Below are positions 34,813 to 46,707 of a DNA stretch of 64,000 nt, piece by piece. This DNA is from Melampsora larici-populina 98AG31 (lineage: Eukaryota; Basidiomycota; Pucciniomycetes; Pucciniales; Melampsoraceae): positions 395,526 to 459,525 of the forward strand of contig NW_006768818.1 in assembly GCF_000204055.1 (NCBI RefSeq). Direction: 5' to 3'. Below the pieces are notes generated by a model that saw only the letters and a program-made list of their open reading frames with translations, searched no databases and had not been told where the DNA came from. The number at the start of each line of letters is the position of its first letter. Within the stretch, counting starts at the first letter, position 1. A program made the position numbers and the translations under genes.

Positions 34813-36280
34813 ATGACGTCGTCTGAAGTGGATTATACGACACTGGGCTTTCAAACTATTAAAATCGAAATCAAAGGTTATATTGCCATCGTTTATTTGA
34901 ATAGACCCACTTCACATAACTCATGGTAGGTCTTTACCTAATTGAACCTCAGATGATGCATGAAATCAGTCATACTAAAGTTTTTGGTTTTGATTTTAAA
35001 CGACTTCAGGAATGTGTTAATGCAGGTAAATCAAGTTGAAAAAAGTCTGTAACAATCTCAAAATATCGTATAGATCTGATCTGATATGTTCCGGATCGTT
35101 CGAAAATAGGAAGAGTTAGTAAAAGTATACGGTTTGATAGATGAAGATAATCGAATCAAAGTAATCATCTTAAGTAGTATACCAGTAGGACGACATTTTT
35201 GTGTAGGAGCAGATTTATCTAACAGTGATTTTTCAAATCGTGGTCAAACAAATCAGAATGGAAATTCAAAATATGAACCCGAAGGTAAGTCTTTTTTAAA
35301 AACTTTTTGTGATCGATTTCGATCTATTTCTGATTTTCTTCTTCTTCTCGGCATTTACAGAGCATAGGGATACTGGTGGAAAGGCTGCATTAGCTATTTA
35401 TCGTGTCAGGAAACTTACTATTGCAGCTATTAATGGTGATGCTGGTTAGAGTTTCGATCTTTTTATTGTGTCATGCGTAAGACGAAATGAGAAAAGATCA
35501 TGGATCACTGCTGATTCGATTTGTTGTCCATAGTGGGAATCGGGATCACGATGGCACTTGCGGTGAGTTCGTAATCTTCGCAAAATCTTGCTAAACTTGA
35601 ATCCAGACTGAGAATCATTAATTCTTATCTTTTTTATGACCATTGGGTATTTCTTTACTCTGAAATCCAACAAACTTCGATCATATCTTGAAAGTTTGAT
35701 ATTCGAATCGTTTGGTCGGAATCTAAAATCGGGTTTATCTTTGCAAAACGTGGTATAGCACCAGAAGCATGTAGTTCATTCTTCTTACCAAAACTAATTG
35801 GTTATTCAAAAGCATTAGAGATCTTCCTTACAGCCGAAATCATACCTGCTCATCATGCTTCACTTAAAGATCTTTTTTATCAACTAGTTGAGAATCAGAA
35901 TGAAGTTTTACCCACTGCTTTGAATTTGGCTGAAAGGTTATGTAAGAACAACAGTGTGATTTCAATGGTTGCAATCAAAGTTGAGTTTCTTATATACTCC
36001 TGTTAATGAATTTCAATGATATTAAAGATGATTCCTTTTTTTTGAAATTTCATAGCAATTAGTTTGGCATTCATATTCAACACCTGAAGAACAACATTTA
36101 ATTGAATCTGAATTTTTAGTTAGATTAGGTAATTCACCTGACAGTATGGAAAGTGTAAAGGCTTTTAAAGAAAAAAGGAGAACGTATTATCTATCTAAAG
36201 TACCAGATGATTTAGTGATTGAACCTTGGTGGAAAAATATTGATGTACGTTCTCGATCTGAGTGTAAACCAAAGCTATGA
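34813..36280 (+). CDS. enoyl-CoA hydratase/isomerase family protein, probably peroxisomal
   Basis: Seven exons (34813-34925, 35010-35025, 35110-35284, 35361-35444, 35534-35562, 35695-35979, 36056-36280) give 308 aa. Crotonase-fold signs: IVYLNRPTSHNSW at the N-terminus, the oxyanion-hole segment GRHFCVGADLS, AAINGDAVGIGITMALAFDIRI, and AKRGIAPEACSSFFLPKLIG with the Glu usual in Delta3-Delta2 isomerases and hydratases. It should act on enoyl-CoA in fatty-acid beta-oxidation; hydratase versus isomerase cannot be settled here. The last three residues, PKL, fit a type 1 peroxisomal targeting signal. A 58-bp tandem repeat covers the end of the coding region and creates the present stop. Confidence 0.85.
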
Positions 36281-36336
36281 ACCTTGGTGGAAAAATATTG
36301 ATGTACGTTCTCGATCTGAGTGTAAACCAAAGCTAT
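36221..36336 (+). repeat. 58-bp tandem duplication across the stop codon
   Basis: Bases 36221-36278 are repeated at 36279-36336 without any difference I can see. The unit starts gaaccttggt and ends aaagctat. The first copy ends the protein with CTA TGA; the second would end it with CTA TAA. Confidence 0.9.
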
Positions 36337-37068
36337 AATTCTTGAGTGTATCAATTTTCTGTACCTTTCAATTTTTTGATTGTAATCTGTTATAGCAATC
36401 ATTGATTGATGATGTTTTTCTTGAAAGATTTTAAAAGTTGTTTCAGTAAGCTTGATGGAGTATTGTCTATTGCTTTTTAAGGTTATGATGACCAAAATGA
36501 TCATCTAAAAAGGTTTCAAGGTTGAATGATACATTTTGATCCTTAATAAATGTTGTACTGCATGATCATCACTATCTATCAATACTGCACTGCAAAGAAA
36601 ACTTCAAGATCTGAGTTCATGTGGATTTTTATGGCTTGTGAAATTTATGAGTTCATCAGGTTCTTGTCAAGCTGAAGCAATCATGTACTTACAAATGTTT
36701 TCTTTTGCACTGCTTCCAATAAACAAACATGAGAATTGAAAACTTTAACTTCTGGTCCGAAAGCTCGGGGACCGGGACGTCTCGGTCCCCGGGCCAGGTT
36801 CGATCAGGAGTTAAACAGTGGGCGGGGTCCAGATCGGCTATTTTAAATACCCGTGATCGAAGAGCTGTGTCACTGTTACCATAGAAGTCAAGACTTTCAG
36901 GAGCAAGACCAAACCTCAAGATGTTATAAACAAGCAACAAATTGAATTTCACAAATCCGATACTCATCAACCAGACCACAAGAAGACCAAGTGAACTAGA
37001 ACCAACAAGAACGAAAGAAAGAAAGATTACAAAAAGTTTTGTTTAAGGAAAAAGCTTTCGACTTTCAA
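36337..37068. other. intergenic with a 24-bp near-palindrome
   Basis: A GC-rich near-palindrome at 36767-36790 (GGGGACCG..CGGTCCCC around a central ACGT) sits in otherwise AT-rich DNA about 280 bp upstream of the next start codon. No gene is seen. Confidence 0.5.
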
Positions 37069-39317
37069 ATGACATCATCAATAAATCAAGAACAAAAAGA
37101 AATCATTAATTCGTTTTTATCGATTACCAATACTACTAATTATGATTTAGCAAAATCAAGATTAGAAAGTGTTCAATGGAACTTAGATGTAAGTAAACCT
37201 TACATGCTTTTTTAAATCTATCCAATAATCACTCAACAATCAAAAATCTAATGAGGTTTTTTAATCTTTTGGGGGGGTTGGGTATGGTTAGTTTGCAATT
37301 TCTAGTTTCTTCGATTCGAAACCACCGATTTCTAGTTCTACTTCTAGTTCTAATTCTTTAAATCAAATCAATCATTATACGAACTTTAATACAGATGATT
37401 CAGAACAAAATGATACTTTAAGAAATTCAAATCGAACGAATCCTAATAAAAAGATTAATAAATCTTTTGATCCTATTAAGAGTAAAAAATCATCTAGATG
37501 GTTTGGGTTTATTTTCAGGGTGAGAATTTTCTTCATTTTTTTGGGCGGATTAATGTATCAAGATCATCGATTTTTTCTTTTACAATTTCTGATGTTTTTT
37601 TGCTTTTTCAATTTTAGTTATGGACAGGTCCTTTACGATTCTTAGCAGTACCGGTTTCATTAGTAGCAGATCTGACCTTAACCTTTGTAGGAATGTTTGG
37701 TAAGCACTCTTTTGAAACCCACCACCAGATCGTCATGATTTTGTTCTAATTCGATCTTAATACAATTTGAACATGTTTTTTGTTTTGTATACAGCAAGAC
37801 TAGTTGGACTTAGATTACCATCAAGTTTACTTTATTGGTCACGATCCAAACCCAATGAATCCACCCGAACTGATCCACGTACATGTGCCGAAAGATGGAT
37901 CAGAGAACTAGAAGAAGAACTCCAACTTGAAGGGGTTTCAAGTCATTCTTCTCAAGTTTCAAGCTCTTTATCTACCACGACATCTAGAAGAACTCCTATG
38001 ATGAATCGTGATCGACGATTACCTGATTTCTTGGTCCTTGGGTATGATGAAGCTGTAAGGAAAGCTAAAGAAGAGCTCAAGATTCTTATGGTCGTTCTTG
38101 TTAGTGAAGAACATGATGATGTGGCTGAATTTAAGCGGTAGGTCATCGATCAATTCATTAGTTAGGTTTCGTTTGACTCGGTTTATATGATTACTGAGCT
38201 TTTGAAACTCTTGAATTAGGACCACTTTGACAAATGATGAATTACTTAAAACGATTCGACGTCATAATATCTTGGTATGGGGTGGTGATGTACGTGATCG
38301 GGATGCTTGTCAGGGTAAGTAAGCCGACGAAATTCGATCACTTGACCTTTCTCAATCACTTGGAATAGAACAAATGATCTGATTCTATCAATCCTCTGTT
38401 CTGATTTATCTGATCCAGCTGCCCAGAATCTGGAGGTGACCACATACCCTAGTATTGCGTTTGTTGCACTTCAAATAAGACAACCGGTTCTAGGTACCGG
38501 ATTTGGTGTGAGTGCCACTCGAAACGGGAGCAGTACTCAACCTATCATGAGCATGATTGCAAGATTATCAGGATCATGTGAGAATGGAACATCACCTAAT
38601 ACGATCAACAAGTTGATCACCGAAACTATTGTTCCAAGAACCCAAGGATTCTTTCAACATTTAAGAAGCGAAAAAGACAAAAGGGAATCTGAAAGAAGGT
38701 TAAGAGAGGAACAAGATCGAGCGTATGAAGAAGCCGGAAGAAGAGATCAAGAAAGAGTTTTGGCTAAACAGATTGAATTAGAACAAACCGAATTGAAACG
38801 TAAAGAAGAGACACAAAAGGTTTTATTATTAAATGAACAGAGAGAAAAGAAAGTATTGGAAGAAGAGAAGAGATCGGTATGGAGAAGATGGGCATCGAAA
38901 GAAGTTTTACCCCAAGAACCGGATGTAAGGATCACTGAAGGTGTATTAAAGATTGGATTTAGATTAGGTGATGGAAGACGAATTGTGAGAAGGTTTTTCA
39001 AAGACACTAGTCTTGAAAGTTTATATACATTTGTAGAAATCGAATCATCATCAACAACAACAACAAGAGGAAAAGAAAGTAAACCAACTGAAGAAATTAA
39101 AGAAGAAGATTATCAATCGATCTTGAAGGGATATAAACATGAGTATAGGTTTAAATTGTCAACTGCTATGCCTAGAAGAGTTTTAAGTTTAGAGGATCGA
39201 ATGAGTATTGAAGAATTTGGTGGATTGGATGGTGCTAATATTAATGTGGAAGGTAGTTTTGTTGGATCTGATGAAGAATCTGAGGAAGAAGAAGAAGAAG
39301 AAGAAGAAGAAGATTAG
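37069..39317 (+). CDS. UBA-UAS-UBX protein of the FAF2/UBXD8 type
   Basis: Six exons (37069-37188, 37292-37519, 37618-37699, 37795-38137, 38220-38314, 38419-39317) give 588 aa. In order: an N-terminal UBA-like helix bundle (QEQKEIINSFLSI ... LESVQWNLDFAISSFFD); a hydrophobic hairpin (LWTGPLRFLAVPVSLVADL, LTFVGMF) that would insert in the ER or lipid-droplet membrane; a thioredoxin-like UAS domain (ELKILMVVLVSEEHDDV ... ILVWGGDVRD ... TTYPSIAFV); a long charged coiled coil (about residues 380-450); and a UBX domain (VLKIGFRLGDGRRIVRRF ... TAMPRRVLS). The protein ends in an acidic Glu/Asp run. Relatives recruit Cdc48/p97 to ER-associated degradation substrates. The usual FPR of the UBX loop reads MPR here. 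Confidence 0.85.
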
Positions 39318-39729
39318 AATGGTTTTGGTTTGGTTTTTGTGGTTTTTTGGTTTTTGTGGGTTTTAATAGTTTTGATTTGTAGATTCGAATGAGGATTTGG
39401 TTTTGAGTTTGATTGAATTTGAATTCGAATGTAAAAATAGATTTTAGTGTTGAGGATGGATGAGTTTGAAATTATTAAAAAGCAATTGAGAAAGAAACCC
39501 ATCAGATTGAGTCACTGTCTACCAATTGAAGTTGAGTACCCCTAACTAAGTCTATCTGGATTGGTTTTCAATGAAATGATCAAGTGATGGTTTTCAAGGA
39601 TGAAGTGTATGCGTTCCAAGTCAAAATGGAGATTAAGATTTCAGTGATCTCTACCAAATTACCATTCACCTCATTACCATTAGTTTACCATTACCAGCAT
39701 CTTCTATAAAAACTTATCATCATCCTAGA

Positions 39730-42700
39730 ATGTCTCTTGGTCCAAAGATTTTAAATTATATTCATCATCATAGGCTTACTCGTGATGAAGAATGGACACT
39801 TGAATTAGCAAGTGAATTGATTCAACAAAGTTTTTTAAAATCTAGTTCAGTTTTATCATTCACAGAAAATCAAATCCAACTTGATCTTGAAAACCTTTGG
39901 AACGGTTTAGATTCAAATACGCAAGATTTAAATCAGATTATAGGTGATCATTGGTCGATTTCAGTTTTACAGGTTAATCAGATTAAAGAATGTTTGAAAG
40001 AACTTAGGAAACCTTTGAGTGATGAAAATGTTCAATTGTTTAATGGTAAGTCAAAATGCAATTCGATTTCAAATCAACATTCTTTTCTTGTTTTGCGGCG
40101 ATGGTACCTGGTTCATTCTGATTGGATTGTTTTGGTTTTGTAGATGATTTATTTTATCAAAAGTTTCCTTACCTAGAAGATGATTTTTTACTTACTTTTA
40201 CTTCAATTAAAACTAAAAGAATTCAATCTAAACTTATAAAAGATCAACTTGGAGTTAACAAACTTTTAGATTTCAAAGAAGGAAAAGGTTCAGTCAAATT
40301 CTCTTCTGAAGAAGATTTGATGGTAGAGATTTCAACTGTAGAAGAATTGATGTACGTTCTTTTTACTGTGTTCTCTTGAATTATTGTGGCTTCTAGGCTG
40401 ATGTGTTTGTATCTTTTATTAGGGATATAGAACCGATTTATGACCTTGAACAGGTTATTAGTGAGAAAGAAAGGGTTTTAGAGCCATGGCTCGGATCTGA
40501 AGACTTACCAATCGAATTCAGAAGTCTATTACTCGAAGAAAGCTCAACTATAGAAACCCATATACCTGTAGGTTACGTTTTCCGTAATGCTTTAGATAAT
40601 TCTTTGGTAATCAAGTGGACTGAAAGTTATTTGTTTGGTATTCCTTAGACTTGTCTGACTCCTCCAATGATGCCTAGAGAAGATGAACAAAAAGGAGTGA
40701 ATTTGATCAATCAACCTACAGAAATGGCTCGGTTGGTGATTAATAGTATGGAAGAAATGGAGATGACAGATTCTCAACCCGAGCTTTCGAATGATATATG
40801 GGATGAGCTAGGTTCGTAAAACTAATTGATCCACTTTGAAATCATTCTCAGAGCGAAACCTGATAACTTTATAATAGAGCCATTCCCTTCTTTCTCAGTT
40901 ACGCCACCATCAAGTCCTGCAGTTCGAAATAAAGAAAGGCCTATAAAGGTTTCAGATGAATGTTTAATACCGAAAGAAAATGAAGATGTTTTAAATTTAG
41001 TAAGATCAGACAAACCGATTTTAGAAACTATTCTTTTCCCACTTAAACATCAACATTCAAATAATAGATCAAATTCATTTGATCCATCTTTATACCTAAA
41101 CTTAAGGCCATTCAGACCACTTCCATCAAAGAATCAAAAACATGGTAATAAGAATACTTTGGAATTCATGGATGTAGAAGAGACAAATAGTCATCAAGTG
41201 CTTATTGAATTGGAAACATTTTTAGAAAAATTTGATCATGAAGGAGATTATGAGAATGAGAGGTTTGAAATCCCTAACATCAACACGGGTAGTTCTCCAA
41301 AGCGCATTAAAATCAATGGTAAGGTTTTCTCAATTTGACAGTCTTAAGAAGTACAAGTGTTTTATTCTCAACTTACTTTGATCTTCTCTTATCTTCATAT
41401 CAAGCTACGAAACCCGAATCACCACCTATGAGACGTAATAGCATTACTGGCATTTATCGACCCAGATTGCAAGACTTTGGACTTTCAAAAGGAGACCGAC
41501 CAAACGAAGATGGAAAACAATGGTACTTACCTCTAGAATTCAACAAAGTGGAAGGATTAAAGTCACTTAATATTGATTTATCATGGACACCTTATACACT
41601 TCCTGAACCATTAACTGTAGAAAGATTAATAGATGTAGAAGAAGCGCCTCAAGGATGTATTGCAGAAATTAGTTCAACTGATAGTTTTGAAAAAGATTTA
41701 GGAGATAGTAGATCATCGATTTTATTTGATCAAGAAAATATGATTGAAGTATTAGAGATAGATCAAAAATCAAAACAAGATTTTAAATTAATAGATTTCT
41801 CTTCTTGCTCGAATTCATTTCAACCCATCATAAATCATTCAAAAGTAGATAATATTTTATATGATGAATTGAATTCTAAATCAGAATCAGTTATTGAAAG
41901 TTATTCTATAGCAGAAGAAGAAAGTTTAATAACTTCAAAGATTGAACCTACAACGGAAAATGGTTTTGTTTCTGATGATGGACGAAATGTGAGGTTTCAA
42001 GAAATCGAAATTGATGATGATAGTCCTTCAATTATGTCACTTCATATGAGTGAAGGGATCAATAATGATGATAGATCAGATTCGATTCAATCAATTTCTC
42101 CTATACCAGAACTTCATACTCCAGAAAGGCATGTTACACCGTTATCAACTTCAGTTCAAAATCCAATCAGACAAAAGGAGTTTGATCCAAATCACTATGT
42201 GGATTATTATCCTAGCTTTTTAGATCATCATACAAAACCTGCTCCACTGGGTGCTTCAACAAGCAGTGAAAATGTATCATCAAGAACCCGTTTGGAAGAA
42301 AAGATTGATTGTGAGTCGGTGGTCATTAAAGTTTACATTTCATTGTTTTTTATGAAGTTCTGATTTTTATCAAACATTTGGAAAGCCACAGACGATGAGG
42401 AGGAAGCGCGAGTGATTGGTGTCAGTGATCATGAGATGGAGGTTAGCTAACACGAACTCAGTCTCACTGATTGTGATTTCATATAGATCGACTAACCTAC
42501 ATTGCACCCATTAAGAAAATACCAGTTGAACTTTTCCATGAAGGAGAATCAAATGAGAACATAATCCACGATGAATCAACAAACCAATTTGATACTATAT
42601 CACTTTCAATTGTAGAAGAAAACGAAATTCTTGATAATCAAAATGAAGAAAATGAATCAAGAGATTTAATTCAGTTTTCAACAAACCCTGGTACTCCAGA

Positions 42701-43574
42701 AAAGATTCAATCAAATTTAAAGATTCCTATTGTAAGAGAAAAACTTTCAGAACGTCTTCAACACTTTATGAAATCTCGTAAAGTGAAAAATGAAATCCAA
42801 AATTCTACGTATCAAGAAGAAATTGGATTAGAGAAAACTAACAAAGATGAAGAGAAAACAATTCGAAAGAATCTAAAATTTAATTCGACTTTACCCAGAA
42901 TTTGTCCACCACCACCATTATCAATTCAAGATCAACTTTATTTACCAAATCCAATCTCAATTAATGAAGTAGAAAGTCATGAAAAGTTAATTGGATTTTA
43001 TTCGATTAGGATTTCTGAAAATCGATATTTAAAATCCCAACTTGAAAACTATTTTAGTTTAGAAGAATCTAATGAATTTGATTGGAAAGAGAAAGAAAAG
43101 ATCTTAAAACCTGATTTAATTTTTCAAGATCAACAAACCGGTTTAGAAATCGGGATTGTGTTTATCAGGTTATCTACTTTGATTAGTGGATCATATAAAC
43201 CCAATGAGATTGAAAAGATTGATAATGGTGAAGATTTGATTGAAGAAAACTCGATTAAAAATCAAGTTATTCAAGAAGCTTGTTTTACAAGTATTTATAG
43301 ATTATCGAAAAGCTTTTCAAGATTATTGATCGTTTTAGAAGCATATCCAATTAAACCAACATCATCTTCAAGTTCAAATGAATTAATTGCTTATGCATAT
43401 ACACCACCGATTTGTAACAGTTTAGAAATTTTAAAATCACATGTTTTGAAACTTGAAGAAAACGTTCAAGATCATCAAGGTGATTTTAATGCTGATTTAA
43501 GTGTTTCTGAATCTTATGAAAGGTCTTGTGAAATTGCTTTACAATGGGTTAAGGAGGTTTTACCTTCTACATAG
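39730..43574 (+). CDS. large protein of unknown function; C-terminal part may be XPF-nuclease-like (SHOC1/Zip2?)
   Basis: Eight exons (39730-40045, 40144-40351, 40423-40567, 40649-40811, 40878-41318, 41405-42310, 42392-42441, 42516-43574) join in phase to a 1095-aa protein. Residues 1-200 are helical (ILNYIHHHRLTRDEEWTLEL). The middle 600 aa are Ser/Glu/Asn-rich, with VTPPSSPA and many acidic patches, and look disordered. The last 200 aa are ordered: LIGFYSIRISENRYL, then KPDLIFQDQQTGLEIGIVFI and FSRLLIVLEAY, a strand order that resembles an XPF-family nuclease core without clear catalytic residues. The meiotic Zip2/SHOC1 proteins have this plan (long disordered part, inactive XPF-like end), so that is my best guess, held loosely. 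The gene itself is well supported. Confidence 0.55.
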
Positions 43575-44492
43575 ATTGAATTGGTTGGATTTGAGAATGT
43601 GATTGATTTCGACCGTGAAAATGTGATGGATGATCTTTCGAGGAAGAGAAGATGGAGTACATATTTCCTTATGTGCTTAGGAGTGTTAAGTACTTAGTGA
43701 CTTGCAGTCTGCAGATTTCAATGACATCATATTTATTTGTTGAAGAAATGACGAAATGAATACTTGTAGGTTTCAGTTTGAGAGATTGAAATCTGCAACA
43801 AGAACATTCCTTCCAGGGTACTCCAAAGGATCGACATCTTAATTCGTAGATCGATCAAGGGATTGCAATGTCATGAACTGAAGCTTTTGTTTGTTCGAGT
43901 GTTTTGAGACTTGCTGAAGTTAATTCCCCTTTCAAAACCAGTTCTATACATATTTATCAGATGATCCAAATTTCGATGACGAGTTGTATCTTGTTGAAAT
44001 TTTGATGAGTAAGAATTTAGGATTGGTTGTTTTGAAGATTCAACAAGATTCGAATTGATTGTAGACAGTAAGGTGATAAGGTAGGATAAACTATTGATCG
44101 AAAGGTATTAAAAGCTCGATTCAAACACTTCAACCAAGAACAAACCAAAAGTTTCAATTAATCACGTTGTATCTCTTTGACTTGAAAAATTAATAACTTT
44201 GAACTTCTGATATGCAGGTACGAAAAGATGTAAGAAGAAGTTCGATTTAATTAAAGTTTCGGAAAAAAACGTGTGAACAAATCCTAACAAATCGTCATCA
44301 TTTTATGTATCAATTCTGAATTCCCGAAATCGGATTTTAGGTCATCGAAATGATATGGGATTGAGTTTGGTTATAGATCATAAATCACTTTATAAAAAGT
44401 CTTCATCCAGTCTGTCTTAGGATTCTGAACACATCCTATATATCAAATATTCCATCATATATCCCATCATCACAGATAATTCTCATTTCACC
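43575..44492. other. intergenic, no gene
   Basis: AT-rich DNA between the large unknown gene and the methyltransferase. No open frame of note. Confidence 0.4.
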
Positions 44493-45675
44493 ATGTCAAT
44501 TCTTGGTTACAATCATCATTTAGAAAGATTAAATAGTTTGATCAATGAATCTCATTCGATTTTAGAATCATTGGATTTAAATGAAGCAACTCAAGTTAAA
44601 GATTCGAATCAAGATTTAACTAATGGGAATGGTATAGAGAAAAATAAGAAGCAAGATAAAGACAGATTAAAAGTGATTTTAAATGATGCTAAATCTGTGA
44701 TTAATGGATTAGAACCATACGTAGAAAAATGGTAAGTAAAACTCACTTTGACCTCTTTTCTCAAACCTTTCAAATCTTCTTTAAAAGAAACTAATTTGTC
44801 TCTTTCTCTTTCTCTTTCTGAAAACTAAACCTCGATGACTTTAGTACCAACTTACCGAATCCAAAGTTAGAATCAACCAAAGTTTTAAAAGAAATGATTT
44901 CTGAAACAAACCAAACTGATTGGACCAAACTTTTCGAAACCAACCAAACTCAAATCAAATTAATGTCAGAGATGTCATCCAATTCATATGAACATGGATT
45001 AATTAAATTCTTATGTGATTTAATCAAACCTAAAAGGATTTTAGAAATCGGTATGTTTACAGGTACGATGACTTTAATATTTTCATTGACTAAAGGGATT
45101 GAGAAAGTCGTTAGTTTGGAGTATGAACCTTTTTTGGAAGAATGGTGTAGGACGTTTTGGAAGAGGTTGGATGGTGGAAAGGTTAGTGAAAAGATTGAAG
45201 TTAGGATCGGATCTGCTTTTGATAGTTTAGAGAAAATGAAAGTTGAGGGTGAAGAAGCTTTTGATATGGTAAGAATCAAGTTTTCATTGAAAAAATCTAG
45301 CATGAAGTTTCTTTTAACTGATTTTGATTTTTCTTTTACACTTTCTTTTTTTGGTTATAGATTTTAATTGATGCAGATAAAAGTTCATATTCAAAATACT
45401 TTAATCAAATCATAAATCATAAATTATTATCAAAAAATGGAATTTTATTAATCGATAATACGATTTATAAAGCCACTACCTTTTCACCATTTTCATCGAA
45501 TTTGATAAATGATTCATTGAAATTAAATGTTAATGAAGATTCAATTCAACAGATTAATCAAAATGGTCAAAGTTTAAATGATTTGAATCAAGAGATTTCG
45601 AACCATTCTGAAGTTGATGTGGTGATGTTACCTATCAGAGATGGGTTAAGTTTAATTAAATGGAAAGAAGTTTGA
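44493..45675 (+). CDS. class I SAM-dependent O-methyltransferase (caffeoyl-CoA/catechol type)
   Basis: Exons 44493-44731, 44845-45268 and 45361-45675 give 325 aa. Methyltransferase motifs: ILEIGMFTGTMTLIFS (SAM loop), VVSLEYEPFLEEWC (acidic residue after strand 2), then ILIDADKSSYSKYF, the metal-binding DADK signature of the cation-dependent family, and LLSKNGILLIDNTIY. The usual N-terminal helix EMSSNSYEHGLIKFL is present. The first 90 aa are a charged extension absent from typical members of about 230 aa. It transfers a methyl group from S-adenosylmethionine to a hydroxyl of an unknown small molecule, probably in the cytosol. A broken duplicate lies at 50132-56985. Confidence 0.85.
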
Positions 45676-46707
45676 AGAATTTAAATTAGTTTGTTTTACT
45701 TCTTTGGGGGGGTTGAATGGTTGGAATTTGAAGACTTGTGGGGTTCATTGATCATTGAAGTTCATTTATTATGTTATATCTTTAAAACAACCTTAAAAAA
45801 AGTGATTGTGATTTGTTATACTATATGATCTTTAACCTCTACAGAGAAAAAAATTGTATACTTTTTTTATCAGTTGATTGAGTTTATCATCATGAAAATG
45901 AAGACAGAATTTTGTAAATCTAGTGACTTCTTTTTTTTGTTGAGGACTACTAAAACCTTTTACTGGTCTGGTCTCTTGAGAAGAGTTGAACGGATCCCAA
46001 AGATCTGGCAATTCATTTCACTAGGTCTCTTAAAGTGAGTTCTTTCAGTTGATGGTCATGGGCAGGAATAGCAACTGGCATATGAAAGGCAGGGATTCGT
46101 TGATATTCACAGGCTCTGAAGTGAGGGGCGCCGTGGTTCAAGGGTTAATCGAGTGTGACTTTCAACTCTCATGTTCAGAGGTAGATGAAGTTCGCTAACA
46201 ATTGGAGCTTGGTATGATTACGCTTTCAATCTTGGTCGCGCGCACCACTCGCCATGGATTTGGCTTGGATTTTGATGCCAAACCGTATCAAATAAATTGA
46301 AATACAGTCGAAATATGGGTTTGGTAGGAAATGACGGTTGCTGCAGGAGTCCTTCGCAGAAGGACTTCAAACATGATACATAGATTTTTCTTCGAAGTTG
46401 AACGCTGGGTCTTGGTTTTCTTTTCACGAGAGTACATACACTCTATTCTACTTTATCGTACGCAGGTTTGCGTGTTACAAGGTATGAAGCAGAGCTACAT
46501 CCTTCTGCGCCCATGAAGTCTTTGAGTGTTTGAGATTGTGCATTTCGACGAAGATGATGGAGCTTGGGATCCACTTTTAAGCAGACAAATCCTTTCTCCT
46601 CGATTCTATTCCTAATCCAACTCTTCTCGCTCGATTCCAAACAGAAACCACTTCTGATTGCTCTGTTCCCATCATAATCACATCCTTTCAACTCATTTCC
46701 ATTCAGG
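45676..46707. promoter_or_regulatory. region upstream of the first RING gene
   Basis: Non-coding. Short stretches around 46236-46520 (cgcgcgcaccac, and cttcaaacatga) recur upstream of the second RING gene near 57159-57460, so this promoter region was part of the duplication. Confidence 0.4.

Noticed and set aside
46130..46200. tRNA-like stretch with a GGTTCAA box
   Set aside because: No matching acceptor stem or A box could be formed around it.
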